From assembly GCA_936432065.2 (NCBI GenBank), contig OW386290.2, positions 49,742,843-49,806,842 of the forward strand: a DNA stretch of 64,000 nucleotides, read 5' to 3'. The position numbers and the translations under genes were made by a program. Origin of the DNA: Rutpela maculata. Lineage: Eukaryota > Arthropoda > Insecta > Coleoptera > Cerambycidae. Below are positions 22,568 through 33,614 of this stretch, in pieces (positions within the stretch are counted from its first letter, which is position 1; each line of letters starts with the position of its first letter). The notes under the pieces were generated by a model. That model searched no databases. It worked only from the letters and a program-made list of their open reading frames with translations, and was not told the origin of the DNA.

Positions 22568-23560
22568 ACCTGTCTCAGTGAGAAATCAAAAAAAGTATCT
22601 ACAAACATAGGGGAATATAAGGATTGACATTATCATTAATTTGTTATCATTTTTAACCACGGATATATAAAATATTAAGGAACGATACTTCACACGACCG
22701 AATTCAGAGAAATAAATTTTGAGCTTGAATTTCAAGATGGGGTCTAATTTGATTGAGATATGGAATTCGTTGAATTTCCGTCATACTCGTCGTCTTAAAA
22801 TTTCCTGAAACATATTTAAACAGATTTGGAATACACTTATTTGAACTGAAAGGAAAACTTGATTTTTTTCAAAATTGTTTATTTTGAACTCTAGGAATTG
22901 AAATGTGTGTGTGTGTGTGTGTTCATGTTCTACATTCCTTATGGCACCATGTGCGTGCGTAGAGCTGCACTCTGGCACCTGTTCACTTTTGTGGCACCAT
23001 ACCTGCGTTGCCACAAAGTAAATAAGGTTTTTTGAACTCGCCGTCCCATTTCAAGTCGATCTATACCTACTTTGTATTTTTCTTGTGTAAGCTGCCTCAA
23101 AGCAGGTTTCAATATGTGGTACACACAATACTATCAATACGGCACCATAAACTTCACCAATAGATGGCGCTGGCGTCGTAAATATTAAGAATTGTCACAA
23201 CGCGGTTTTCTAATACTATGGATACACACATGAAAATAAGCATGCGCTGCATGCGTGCTCTATACCACAAGAAGGTTTCTGTTATGTCCAGGTACACACA
23301 CATGAAATGAAGCATGCGTGTATTATACCATAAGTCTGTTATTGTTACGTGAGGGGGTTCGCACTTATTTCTAGTCTATAAGTGGCTACCGTGATATGTG
23401 TATGTTTTTACAGTGCGTTATAGGTAAGTATCGTTTTTAAATTAGTTATTTTACGAATTTTGTAGTTTAAAGCTACATTATCATCTTTAAAACCACTAAT
23501 AGTTTTATTTCATGAAGTAGTTTAAAATAGTAGACCAATACCATACTTACCTATATGAAT
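22568..23560. other. Non-coding stretch with microsatellite and short direct repeats
   Basis: Contains a (GT)10 run at about 22903-22922 and repeated TGGCACC words at 22930-23000. Two diverged copies of a roughly 70-bp unit lie at 23220-23340 (ACACACATGAAAATAAGCAT and ACACACATGAAATGAAGCAT). No domain-bearing frame is seen. Confidence 0.5.
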
Positions 23561-23718
23561 ACCCTGACTGACTGACTGATCTAGAAACGCACAGCTCAAA
23601 CTGCTGACTCTAGAAACTTCAAATTTTGCATAGAGGTTCCTCGAATGACGTAGGCAACCACTAAGAAGGGATTTTTCGAAATTCGACCCCCAAGAGGGTG
23701 AAAAAGGGGGTTGAAATT

Positions 23719-24270
23719 TTTTCGGAAACGGTTAGATCTAGATTTAGATGCGTGAAATTTGGCAGAAATATTTTTTGTTGAAACCTGATACGTGTAAGAC
23801 GAAATTTTGATTTTCACTTTTTGATGGAGTGAAAACGGGGGTGGCAGATGGTTTAAAGTGCACCCGTATTTTTGAAATTGCATAAGTTAGAAACGTGATT
23901 ATTCGAGGAATGGACTCTTCCGAGGAAATAAGAAGACACGTATTCGACGGTTTTCAAAAAGAGACCTCTGAAAAGATAAACGGGGATGGAGGAGGTCTTT
24001 AAGCTTTTCGGAAACGGTTAGACCTAGAAGCGGGAAATTTGCCAGAAATAGTTTTTGTTGGAACTTATTACACGCGAGTAAGACGAAATTTCGAGTTTCA
24101 CTTTTTGAATGGGTGAAAACGGGAGTGGTAGATGGTCTAAAGGGTACCCGTATCTATGAAATCGCGTAAGTCAGAAACGTGATATTCCAGCGACGGGCTC
24201 TTCCGAGGAAATAAGGAGACACGTATTCGACGGTTTTCAAAATGAGATCCCCTCCCGAATGGGTGAACAG
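23719..24270 (+). repeat. Tandem duplication, two units of about 287 bp
   Basis: Unit 1 (23719-24005) and unit 2 (24006 to about 24270) both start TTTCGGAAACGGTTAGA. Both include AGACGAAATTT, TTTCACTTTTTGA, GTGAAAACGGG, GGCTCTTCCGAGGAAATAA-like blocks and CACGTATTCGACGGTTTTCA. Divergence is visible, about 15-20% by eye. The upstream sequence (23560-23718) starts with GACTGACTGACTGATC. No frame with a domain; family not recognised. Confidence 0.75.
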
Positions 24271-24390
24271 GGAGAGGGATGTTTTTAATTAAAAAATTTG
24301 ACAGATACCCGCTCATGTGCTCTATTATCGATTAAAATAATTATTTTTTCGTTTAACTCGCTCTGCACAAAAATAGAAAAATTGTGATGC

Positions 24391-24680
24391 TCATTGAGTT
24401 TCCTCAAGTTCTAAGGATGCGCATGGGTTTCCTCGAGTACTCTGGATGCGCAGTGTATTTCCTCGAGTACTATGGGTGCGCAGTGGGTTTCTCCGAGCAC
24501 AATGGATGCGCAGTGGGTTTTCTCGGGTACTATGGATGCGCAGTGGATTTCCCCGAGTACTATGGATGCGCAGTGGGTTTTCTCGAGCACTATGGATGCG
24601 CAGTGGGTTTCTCTGAGTTCTATGGATGCGCAGTGGGTTTCTTCGAGTACAATGGATGTGCAGTAAGTTCCCTCAAGTGC
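24391..24680 (+). repeat. 30-bp minisatellite, about ten units
   Basis: The unit consists of GGATGCGCAGTGGGTTT followed by CCTCGAGTACTAT, with scattered changes. Because 30 bp is ten codons and the unit lacks stops in several frames, it gives long open frames on both strands (123, 91 and 64 codons). These are artefacts. The same unit occurs in reverse orientation at 46996-47346. Confidence 0.9.
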
Positions 24681-24684
24681 GAGC

Positions 24685-27170
24685 ATCAGCTAGTATCAAA
24701 TATAATGCCAGGACAAGCACACTTTTATTCTATTCGTTTTAACCATAAAATATAAAAATAGACTTAATTATTTCATTTTCAGACACCAAGTTAAATAAAT
24801 AAAAGAAACATATTAAATTTATATTACGAAATCTCTAAATATGTAGACTTGCTAAGCGACTTACTTCTTACACCTATAAACTAACCGCCATGCCATGACA
24901 TAATCGTTCAGAAGGTCATATCACAACATGTCTTTTACAACTACAACCGTTTCGATTTTGTCATTTTTACTTGTATGCTAAAATGAGCTTTTACAGTTTT
25001 AAATATAATTTAGTGTACTAATAAATAAAGTGATTTTTTACACTTGAATTTTCAATAAAAATAAAACCATCCATTTAGTTTTGGAGTAATTGATTCGGAA
25101 AGTTTGCAAAGATGCTATCTTACTTGGCATAGTAGAGCTCGGATGAACGCTAGACTTAACTCAATTTTCGCTCTTAATAGCATAATTTTTTAGAAATGTG
25201 CTTCAGCTACCAGCATAACATTAAATAGTTTCTTATAGACACAGCCGTTGAAATTGATTTTCAACGCTGCATATTTCGAAGATGGCGGGAATATTAAATT
25301 TTTAAAAAGTATAAAAGTACAACCGAAAAGAATGAGCAATTTTTGCAAAAGTCATTCCAAATTAAAAGCAAACCACAATTTTTTCACTTGTTGTGTCTTT
25401 CAAAGAAAGATATGTTAAGGATTCTAAATATTTTAGATTTTAATCAAGATCCTTTACGTCGATCATGCGATTTCCTTCACAAACATGATCTTGGCATTTG
25501 GTTGAAAGGTTAGAATTGGGTTTATTATTTCTAATCCTTTTTTAAGTCTTCATTGTGTTTTTATGGTACTTTTTTAATAAATCTGCCTTTACATTTTAGT
25601 TCTGATATTTTTAAATATGTTGTATTATTATTTAAGATTATTAACTATTTCTAACTTAATCTAAACTGAAAATACATTTTGCAAAAATTAATAAGCAGTT
25701 GCAAACAGATTAGTATATAAAAGTAGTATTTAATACAGCGTTTCCAAATCTTTCAATCTATCTTTGTCGCGTTTTAATTTGTTAAATCTATCTCGCTTTT
25801 ACCAGTATACAAGCACCTTAAGGACTAAAGGATGCAAACTGTGCTTTTTTATTGAGGCTGTGTACCAGCAAGGGAAGTTTTGGGTAAATACCTTTACTTA
25901 CCGATTTCTTTTGAATATTATCGGATCAAAATTTTTTTCTTATTCGTTTGGCTAAAAATCTGCTTTGAAATTTCCTAAACTATAGTTTTAAGCACATCTA
26001 GACAATTTACATCTTTTTTGCAAGTATTTTCTGAATTATTGCTGAATTGTTAAAATAATTGCATGTAAAGCAGTGAATAATACATCTTACATGTCATCAC
26101 TAAAGGAATTACTATTTTGTTTCAAAATGTATTCTTGACGGATCAGTTTTAAACTTATCTGACCTACCAACGACTCAACTCTTGAAATCAAATTCTTCGA
26201 ATTTTGTAATTAGACTATTGTTCTCATTCCATAGTTTTTTAATTATTAGTATGCATATTAACCATATCAATAATTAAATAGACAACATGTTTAAAACTAT
26301 TTTAAATCTATTATTTATTACCTGTCATAATATATCCTGTCTTGAGCTTTAATCATAATTAAATCACCTTAAATTTGAACGTAGGTACTCTTTATAATAC
26401 CGTTCTTAGCAGATTCTCTTTAAGATACATATACGATGCATGTATAATTCCGATATACCTACTTATGACATTACCTTACCATAAGTATGTATTTTGATTA
26501 CACAAATAGTCCTTACTACATCATATTGTTCTTAGTATGTTTTCTTCAATACATACATACACATTTACAGAATTTATGTATAGTTTTGATTCACCTACTT
26601 ATGGCACTATCTTACCATAAGTATGTATTTCGAATACACAATTATACCCAAATATGTTCATACATATTTATGGCACCTTTTCATACCCTCGGTATGTCCT
26701 TGATATCATTATGACACCAGGTGCCTTATGCAGGTATTTTACTTTGTTGAATTTTAGCGAGGGTATCGACAAACGGGAAAGAGCTACAAATACGTGGCGT
26801 TCCCGGTAGTTTAACTATATGTGCAGTTTCCATGGTGCCACTTGTGCTGACTATTCCCAGGTGCCATATGCATTGGTGAACAGGTATAGGTGTGTGTGTG
26901 TGTGTGCAGTGGGTCAAATCGTTTATTTGGGTCTAAGGAACAACTGTAAAATTTTCCTTTACGAAATGACATTTATATGTACCTCTGCGCTACTATTAAT
27001 AGATAACATTGAAAAAGTTAAGCACTTGTTTTTTTTTTTTAGTTCATAGAATTAGAAATTCTATGGAACCAAAAAGCAAATACTTATCTTTCTTAATTTT
27101 ATATCCATGGTTATTTACTAGAAATTCTCGGAATAACAACAATTTAATAAATTAGTCCATTTGCTGAAAA
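24685..27170. other. No recognisable gene; contains a short direct repeat
   Basis: AT-rich. A block beginning CTACTTATG with TACCTTACCATAAGTATGTA near 26457 recurs as TATCTTACCATAAGTATGTA near 26593. A (GT)9 run lies at about 26890-26906, and several GGTGCCA/TGGCACC words occur nearby, as at 22930. No frame shows a recognisable domain. Confidence 0.5.
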
Positions 27171-27171
27171 T

Positions 27172-27350
27172 GCTTCTGTATGTCATTCATTTACCAGAAA
27201 TTCACCCAATTGGGTATTGTTAGTAATCGTGTAGTGATTAAAAAAAAAATGTGCCAGTGGCCATTTTGGTAAATGGACGCCATCTTTGATGTTTATTGAA
27301 AATGCACTGAGGTGTCATTTTACATGTTTTTAAGGGTGCTGAACACGTTG
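27172..27350 (+). repeat. Left inverted repeat of the nuclease-bearing element
   Basis: About 180 bp matching the reverse complement of 32700-32905. Landmarks are CTTCTGTATGTCATTCATTT, GACGCCATCTTTGAT, TTTATTGAAAATGCACTGA and AGGGTGCTGAACACGTT. Identity is about 80% by eye with small gaps. The two arms enclose the nuclease pseudogene and all its insertions. Confidence 0.75.
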
Positions 27351-27469
27351 AAGCTATTAAAAAAATATTTTAACACATTTAAATATTTAAATATATAAAA
27401 CTGAAACTATACCTATTACGTCAAATAGTTATTAGTGGATATGGAAATCATTTCTGCTTGCATTGATAA

Positions 27470-27642
27470 TAAGTAATATGTACAGGAATGTTACCAATGT
27501 TTATTCAGAGAATTATGAACTAACATCACACCATGAGTCATTATCAATTATATCAAATAATGTGGAAAGTAAGATTAAAACGATGATGAATTTCATTACA
27601 GATAACGAAAACTCATTTTTTCCTGGGGCAAAAGAACTGAGA
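27470..27642 (+). pseudogene. Possible N-terminal segment of the XPG-like nuclease gene
   Basis: An open frame reads NMYRNVTNVYSENYELTSHH then FITDNENSFFPGAKELR. The last part resembles a segment upstream of the nuclease domain in related repetitive animal proteins, as I recall them, where an N-P-F...L-x-N-I motif is common. It stops exactly where the snapback MITE begins, and coding sequence appears to resume at about 30258 beyond it. This link is inference from context and weak similarity. Confidence 0.4.
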
Positions 27643-28050
27643 ATAGTATATTTTGTATTTAGGTGTGAAAGCAATACATTCCCGGACGACGAAGTAAATT
27701 GTTGCCGAGGCGCTAGCTGAGACCAACAAGCATCGAAGTCCGGGAATGTGCTTTCACACCGAAGTACACATACTATTTTTTCTAAAATCACAATCAATAT
27801 TATTATAAATTAAGAAATTTGTATTAATGCATAACATTTCTTCATTACAATCTCACTGCTTACTAATAAATGCAATTTTATTGTGAGTTAGTTTGTCCGC
27901 GTGTATTTATTTACTATCTAAAATATACATAAAAAACCGTACGGGAATGTTGATTGTTGCTTGGCAACGGATCTTTTCCGGTCTGTTTTCTGATAGTTTC
28001 TTAGCAACGGACTAAAATACTGGAATTGTGCAATTTTCGATCTGAAATCG
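27643..28050 (+). mobile_element. Snapback MITE, left part (split by Jockey copy 1)
   Basis: Matches 36218-36654 nearly base for base. It starts ATAGTATATT and contains a hairpin core: GTGTGAAAGCAATACATTCC and its complement around a GAGGCGCTAGC loop. It continues through CCGTACGGGAATGTTGAT and GTTGCTTGGCAAC. The remaining 38 bp lie at 30218-30255, after the Jockey insertion. Without the LINE it is about 446 bp. Open frames across it are hairpin artefacts. Confidence 0.8.
28039..28050. repeat. Target duplication of Jockey copy 1, left
   Basis: GATCTGAAATCG here is repeated exactly at 30206-30217. The second copy of the snapback MITE (36605-36616) has a single related sequence, CTCTAAAATCG, at the same place. 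The pair therefore marks the LINE insertion. Confidence 0.85.
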
Positions 28051-28880
28051 CTACAGGTCAGGGTGAATAATAAACTATCAACTCGACGGTACATTCGCGC
28101 GGGCATCCCGGTCGTACTTGTCACCGAAACTGTACAACTTATACGTCTGCGACTTCCCGGAGTTCCCGAATACGAACCTTGCCAAGTACGGCGACGACAC
28201 GGCCATGTATGCGCATTCACACAACGCACAAGCGGCAAATATGCTACTGAAGGCGCACATGACCCGTGCCACGGCGTATTACGATAAGTAGAAGATTCGG
28301 ATCAACGCCGAGAAGTCTGAGTCGATTCTCTTCACGCGCCGGTTCACAGAGAACCGCATCTTAACGCCAATTTCGATCGGGGGGCAAGAAATTCTCCAAT
28401 CAAACGGTGCGTGAAGTATCTGGGGGTGAACTTAGAGAAACGACTGACGTTTAACGCCCACGTGAACGAGACGGTACGCAAGGTCTACTTCATGTCCAGG
28501 AGTCTGTACCCGCTCCTGGCCAGAGGTAGCGGACTTAACAGGACAAATAAAAAACTGTTGTACACGATGGTGATCAGGCCGGCCATCAGATACGCGGCGC
28601 CGGTGTGGTGCAGCATACCGGCCACGACAATGAGAAAACTTCGAGTTCTTGAACATAAATTTATGCGCCTCATCTCTGGTTCGGACAGATCACCTCCCTC
28701 AAAGATTTATATGATCGTTGCCACGACATAACCCCACTAGCGGACTACGTCCAAGAAATTTCTCAAAAATTCTACGATATCAAACTGGGCAATAGTCCGC
28801 TAACCCGCAACATAACCCGAATCAGACAGTATAATGCAATCCTTTTCGATATTCGACACCCACTACCATACCGGCAACCT
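28051..28880 (+). pseudogene. Jockey reverse transcriptase, C-terminal half
   Basis: Pieces in several frames read in order: VNNKLSTRRYIRAGIP, then NLAKYGDDTAMYAHSHN (the Y-x-D-D-T catalytic motif, Gly in the second place), KIRINAEKSESILFTRR, MKYLGVNLEKRLTFNAHV and LYTMVIRPAIRYAAPVWC. This is the order of Jockey-clade LINE reverse transcriptases. A stop replaces the expected Trp in DK*KIRIN, and frame changes occur near 28100 and 28410. The upstream RT half and ORF1 are absent. Confidence 0.9.
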
Positions 28881-29260
28881 CTCTAGCCACACTTTCCTAT
28901 ACGACAACTTCTTATTTCCCCACTTTTAACCTTTACTAAAACCTATAATCAACTTTCTCCATTCCCTTTATGTGTTCTATTTGTTTTTATCCTTTTTGTT
29001 ATTTTGTCCTTTTTGTTTCTAAATTCTATCTTGACCAATAAATTTTCAAAACCAAAATATTTCGCACCATATCATTTAAATTTCCACGACATTTTCCTGG
29101 CGGCAGGAAGACCACCAGGGTGGAATTGCTTCGAACGTGTTTTTTCGTTGAGTTCTGTTTTCCCGTGCCAGCAACCAAAATTAAAGTGCTTCGTCTAGTG
29201 AGTGATAGTTTTATAGTGTTTTTCTTTTAATTAGTTTTAGATCCTTGTGGACACATTTTT

Positions 29261-29997
29261 ACTTCCACGTCCAGTGGAAGTATAGTAACGACAAAGAAAT
29301 TTTTAAAAATTTTTATTGTCCAAATAGGCTTAAAATGTCATGAAACGTCGAGATTTTAAGTTTAAGCGAAAAAAAATTTCTGTCTGTCTGTCGGTCTGTC
29401 TGTCTGTCGGTCTGTCTGTCGGTCTGTCTGTCTGTCTGTAACTTTTTTTTTGTGCGCACGTTTACTCTGGAACCGTTTAAGATATTGATTTGAAATTTGG
29501 TACACATATGTACTTTAACGAGATCTAGAACTAGATTATATTTTCATCTTGTTCCGTCGAAGGGTTGGGGGGTAAATTGGGGTAAATTTGGGGTAAATGG
29601 GTAAATCAAGCAGGTAAGAGTCCATGAAATTGGTATTTAGTATATACAAGAGAAGCTAAGGTCTCAAAAAAATTTTTGGCATTAGCCACCCCCATTACCA
29701 CCCCCACCTCCTTATTAAAGGGGATGAAAAAAAATTGTGATTTAGTGTATGTACAGGAACCAGAAACCTCAAAATATTTTTTTACTTCATCCACCCCCCA
29801 CTACCACCTCCCTATCACCACCCCCACCCCACTACCGATGTGGGGTATCGTTTTATGGGTTTTTGGGGTAGAGGATTTCAAATGTTATATTATTAACGTT
29901 CCATAAACAATTATTTTCACATACAAAGTTTTTTCGCTGTGAGTGACTTGGATAAAGAATCTGGATGTGGAAGTAGTGATTCCTTGGGCAGCGGTTT
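29261..29997 (+). repeat. Dispersed repeat F, fullest copy, inside Jockey copy 1
   Basis: Starts ACTTCCACGTCCAGTGGAAG and ends near CTGGATGTGGAAGT, so 14 bp at the ends are inverted. The element may extend about 20 bp further, since AGTGATTC...TTGGGCAG is shared with another copy. Internal landmarks are TAGGCTTAAAATGTCATGAA, a CTGT/CGGT microsatellite (29375-29438), TGTGCGCACG, repeated GGGTAAAT and a CCACC-rich block. Other copies: 21850-22255, 46580-46910, 47600-47758, 52770-53051 with 57111-57297. No protein is encoded, so it looks non-autonomous. Confidence 0.75.
29375..29438 (+). repeat. CTGT/CGGT microsatellite
   Basis: About 15 tetranucleotide units of CTGT with interspersed CGGT. It lies within repeat F and is shared in shorter form by the other copies, so it travels with the element. 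Confidence 0.9.
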
Positions 29998-30217
29998 AAT
30001 GTCTAATTTAGTTTTTAAGTCTGCCTATGGCAGACAGGAGCACTAACCTACATATCATCTGTCGTTAAGCCAAACCGGACCTGCTCCGCCCAGCCCTACA
30101 ATCACCACGACGCTGTGCGACGTAGTTGTCTGGCTGGCTCCGGACAAGGTTCCGGCTAGGCGCATACATGTATAAAAACAATTAATAAATTGTTATTGAT
30201 TGATTGATCTGAAATCG

Positions 30218-30255
30218 CGTCGAAAATGTAGACATTGCCGATCGATTTCAGAAAA
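30218..30255 (+). mobile_element. Snapback MITE, right end
   Basis: Continues the MITE after the Jockey copy: CGTCGAAAATGTAGACATT to GATCGATTTCAGAAAAA, matching 36617-36654. Similarity to the other copy stops after the A run, marking the end of the element. Confidence 0.75.
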
Positions 30256-30257
30256 AC

Positions 30258-32290
30258 ATTATTACGGAACAGACAGTTGAAGATGCGATGAAAAATAAGT
30301 AACAGGAAATGAAGCGTATGAAACATTTAGGAAAGACAGATGACATTGATAAGAAAGCTAATATTTTAAATAAAATCACACAGAAATAGACTGTAAAAAC
30401 CAAGACACCTAAAAAAAAAACAAGATATGGCTCAACGCACTATTCAACTAGCTAGAGAGAGGGGGGTTGCCCTATTAATGAACTGTTAAAATATAAGATT
30501 GTTGACAATTTTTTCCTTTTCAATGAAAACGGATTCTTTACAACGATAAACAAGAGCACACTATCTTCAGAACCTGAAAAGGTATTAACCGAAACAGATG
30601 GCAGTTCAGCAAACTTATCAAATCTTGCAATTAGGTATATTGTGGATGGCATGACTTACGCTAGAAAGATTTCTTTGAAAGAATTGAAAACATTTGGAGA
30701 TTTCTGCAAGGCTGTTTGTTCATATGTGAAAAATATTATAGCAAATACAGCAGCAAGAATTGACTTCATATTTGATTCTTACCTCGATAAGTCGCCAAAG
30801 AGTTTCGAACGAATTCGTCGTGGCACATGTAGATTAATCAACCTTCACTCCATTGAAAATACAACACCTATTCCTGTACAAAAAGACAAATTTTGGTCTT
30901 CTAGTTCCAAAAAAGTCAAACTTCAAGACTTTCAAAACGTATCTACTGGAAAAATGCAGCAAACCAATTTAAGACAATCCCACGAAGAACTACAATTATG
31001 CCCCAAATTACACATGCAACAGAGAGTGATGGTGATATCGATATTATTTTCGAATGATACAGACGTTCTGGTTCTTCTATTATATCATTGGACTACCTTC
31101 AAGAATCTTGGATTAAAGGAATTATGGATTCTTCTAGGTCTTGGAGCTACGACGCGCCATATTCCCGTTCATATAATGGCTGAACGAATTGCAATATGTC
31201 ATGTACTTCCTGCTTTACACTTCCTAACTGGGTCAGACTGCACTAGCAAAGTAAGTACAAAACATGCTGGAATGGCAAATACACCCGAAGCATTTCTCAC
31301 AAACTTCGGAATTCTGCGAGTGAAGTCATGGAGCAGTCAATACAATTGGCAACAAAATATCTCATACAAGTTTTGAAAAAGAGATCAGTGTGTAAAACCA
31401 CGGATGAATTACGAATGTTTCTTTACTTACATGGGAAAAACATTTCCATAGAAGACCTCCCACCAACCAGTGCATTAATTAGATCACCTAGCCGCATTCC
31501 CCTCTATGATAACCTATATCTACCCCCACTCTCTACCTTTCGCCAACTTTACATCTTCAACCTTTCTCCTCCTTTTTTTTTCTATTTTTACGCATCTTTT
31601 GTTTCATCAGTTTTGTTCTTTTGTCCCTTTTTGTCCATCCAAATTCCCTTTAGACCAATAACGTTTTTAAACCACATCGTTTCAATACCCCATCTTCCTC
31701 GACGGCGGTCAGACCACGAGGTCGTCATCTACTCTAACGGGTTTTTTCGTTCAGTTCTGTTTTCCCGTATCAGCAACTAAAATTTTTCACAGTGCGCTTG
31801 CCAACGAGTTTTAGTTTTTATTGTGCTACATCCATTAGTTTTAGACTCATGTGAGCACATTTCCTTAATCTTAGTCCAGTTTTTAAATCCACCTGCGGTG
31901 GATAGGAGGTCTGGTCAACAAACCACTGCCTCTAAGCCAAACCGGACCCACCCCGCCCATCCACACGTTCACCACGACGCTACACGTCGTGGCTGTCTGG
32001 CTGGCCCCGGGGCGGGTTCCGACTAGGCATATTTCATGTTCCAAAATGTTGAATAAAATCTTTTTGAATTGAATTGAATTGAATTAGATTACACATTTTA
32101 ATTGCCTACTACAACACACATTTATATATAACATGTTTAAATGATAACATCTTGCAACTTGATTCTATACAGTTTGGTTACGAAGACGTAAGTGATTGTC
32201 TAGAGCCCTCACGTACAACTTCTCCCATCAACGAACTTGTGCCTAGTTGCATTTACTGTCATTACTGATTATCGTCATAAGTGTTCTAAT
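30258..32290 (+). pseudogene. XPG/FEN-like nuclease family gene, broken, transposon-associated
   Basis: One coding sequence in pieces. 30258-30640 reads NELLKYKIVDNFFLFNENG with three stops before it. 30630-31376 is open: VDGMTYARKISLKEL, IDFIFDSYLDKSPKSFERIR, TPIPVQKDKFWSSS, SNDTDVLVLLLYHW, GLKELWILLG, HIPVHIMAERI and HFLTGSDCTSKVSTKHA. In another frame near 30990 lies PQITHATESDGD. After a frameshift 31328-31487 gives YLIQVLKKRSVCKTTDELR and EDLPPTSALIR. The frame resumes beyond Jockey copy 2 at 32094 with RLHILIAYYNTHLYITCL. F-D-S-Y, E-x-D-x-D and S-N-D-T-D-V-L-V fit the acidic sites of XPG/FEN nucleases. I recall similar proteins as repetitive animal ORFs, perhaps Academ-like; that assignment is inference. 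Confidence 0.65.
31488..32093 (+). mobile_element. Jockey-type LINE copy 2, 3' end only, with target duplication
   Basis: Matches the 3' region of Jockey copy 1: CTAGCCGCATT start, GGGTTTTTTCGTTCAGTTCTG, TAAGCCAAACCGGACCCACC and a GTGGCTGTCTGGCTGG block. It ends with a (TTGAA)n tail. Flanked by TTAGATCAC (31479-31487) and TTAGATTAC (32094-32102). It interrupts the nuclease-like gene inside a codon run that reads through if the insertion is ignored. It has no repeat F insertion, so it shows the empty site for that repeat. Confidence 0.85.
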
Positions 32291-32329
32291 ATTGCAACGT
32301 AAATTATTACGTCTGGTTTAAGATATAAG

Positions 32330-32582
32330 CAGTGGCGGCGCTAGGGGGGTGCTGGGGTGGGCGGGAGCCTACCCTGCAAATCCAAGCGCCGGTCGCTGCC
32401 CACCCTGCGCCGCCGCCGCTGACTTGAGACATCACGCAACATCTCTACGCTGGCGATGCAGGATAATAATAATATAAATGATAAATGTACACTTTGTTTT
32501 TTTGCTAATTTCGTCTATCGCTGTACCGCCCGCCCTTTGCCGGCATCCGCCCACCCATTTCAAAAGGCTAGCGGCGCCACTG
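32330..32582. mobile_element. hAT-type MITE with exact 8-bp target duplication
   Basis: The ends CAGTGGCGGCGCTAGGG and CTAGCGGCGCCACTG are inverted. GATATAAG flanks both sides (32322-32329, 32583-32590). GC-rich ends in AT-rich surroundings, no protein. It lies downstream of the nuclease-like gene inside the 27172-32905 element. Confidence 0.9.
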
Positions 32583-32699
32583 GATATAAGGAGTCGTGTT
32601 TTACAACACACTGTAAATCTGTTTAATATAGAAATCAAGATGTTGATTCGAATCTGTCTTACTAAATAACGATTAGTAACCACTTTTCAGTATTTATAC

Positions 32700-32905
32700 C
32701 ATCAGGAACGTGTTCAGCACCCTAAAAAACATATAAAGTGACACCTCACATACCTATTCAGTGCATTTTCAATAAAAATCAAAGATGGCGTCGATTTTCC
32801 AAAATGACCACTCGCACAGACCATCACCCAATTTTTTTTAATGACTGGACAATTGCCAACAATATCCAAATGGATGAATCTCTGGTAAATGAATGACATA
32901 CAGAA
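32700..32905 (-). repeat. Right inverted repeat of the nuclease-bearing element
   Basis: Reverse-complement partner of 27172-27350: AACGTGTTCAGCACCCT, TCAGTGCATTTTCAATAAA, ATCAAAGATGGCGTCGATT and AAATGAATGACATACAGAAG. Slightly longer than the left arm because of a small insertion near 32750. Confidence 0.75.
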
Positions 32906-33554
32906 GTATGCTCAGCTCTACAATATTTACGAAAAAACGGAGATAGTCTTAATTTTTCTTTACGCCAAACTTCTTTAATCGACAGAATATCTAGTGGGCT
33001 AACGTTCTAACCTGTAACAATTAGTATGTCTGGAATGCGGCTAAAACATTCAAAGCCCAGACTGTTAAAAAGGCAAAACAGCCTTTGTCATTCATCACGT
33101 TGCCGAATATTGGTGAGGTGTATTAACTGGGTCAGTAACAGTACCGAACGTACGTGTATGCGTTCCGAAGACTGAGAAGTTCTTTGACTTTCTTATGTCA
33201 CAGCTAATTGTCAGTCATTATATCGGCTACATAACGAACTGTTAAATAATACGGACACAAAAAATAGTAAATCATGATATGAGAGAAACATTTTAAGGTC
33301 ATTTGTTTATAATAAATTTAAATTTGTATGCATGCAATCTAGCGCATAACTATGTAAAATGTGCTATTATTGTGTTCGCTTCGACTGTTATACGGTTTAA
33401 AATGTATATGAATATTTTTAAGGCTACGTATTAGATGCGGTTGAATAAACTGTGTGCGAAATAGATTGACTCTCGATTGTTGACCTGTAAAGCCTAGTAA
33501 ATTTACAGATTTAAATTTGATAAGTCTTTCCCACACTTAATTTTGTGTTGCGAC
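32906..33554. other. No recognisable gene
   Basis: AT-rich, non-coding in appearance. The 65-codon minus-strand frame at 33339-33536 shows no domain. Confidence 0.45.
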
Positions 33555-33614
33555 AAAAGCTAACAAAAGGAGTCTGAGAAGAGCTGAAAGGGATATCATC
33601 CAACTACTCGTAAT
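33555..33614 (+). pseudogene. RTE-like LINE fragment, left of an inserted LINE
   Basis: ACAAAAGGAGTCTGAGAAGAG followed by GCTGAAAGGGATATCATCCA and ACTACTCG matches 48095-48150 (LRRAERDIV region of the RTE-like LINE at 47759-48960). The match stops where the second LINE begins and resumes at 35038. Confidence 0.7.

Larger units (their letters stand above)
28051..30205 (+). mobile_element. Jockey-type LINE copy 1, 5'-truncated, with 12-bp target duplication
   Basis: A 2.16 kb copy containing the end of the reverse transcriptase (28051-28880), a 3' untranslated region, an internal insertion of repeat F (about 29261-29997), a conserved 3' part (GTTAAGCCAAACCGGACCTG) and a (TTGATTGA)-type tail. 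The 12-bp direct repeat GATCTGAAATCG flanks it. A second copy of the same family is at 31488-32093. Confidence 0.9.

Noticed and set aside
24384..24755. 123- and 91-codon open frames on both strands, and a possible CRISPR-like array of 30-bp units
   Set aside because: A pure tandem minisatellite without spacers; frames are open because the unit is ten codons long and lacks stops.
28432..28673. Minus-strand frames of 62-74 codons
   Set aside because: Antisense shadows of the Jockey reverse transcriptase.
29970..30205. Jockey 3' region as a structured RNA gene
   Set aside because: The same sequence recurs at 31840-32093 at the 3' end of a second LINE copy, so it is LINE 3' sequence.
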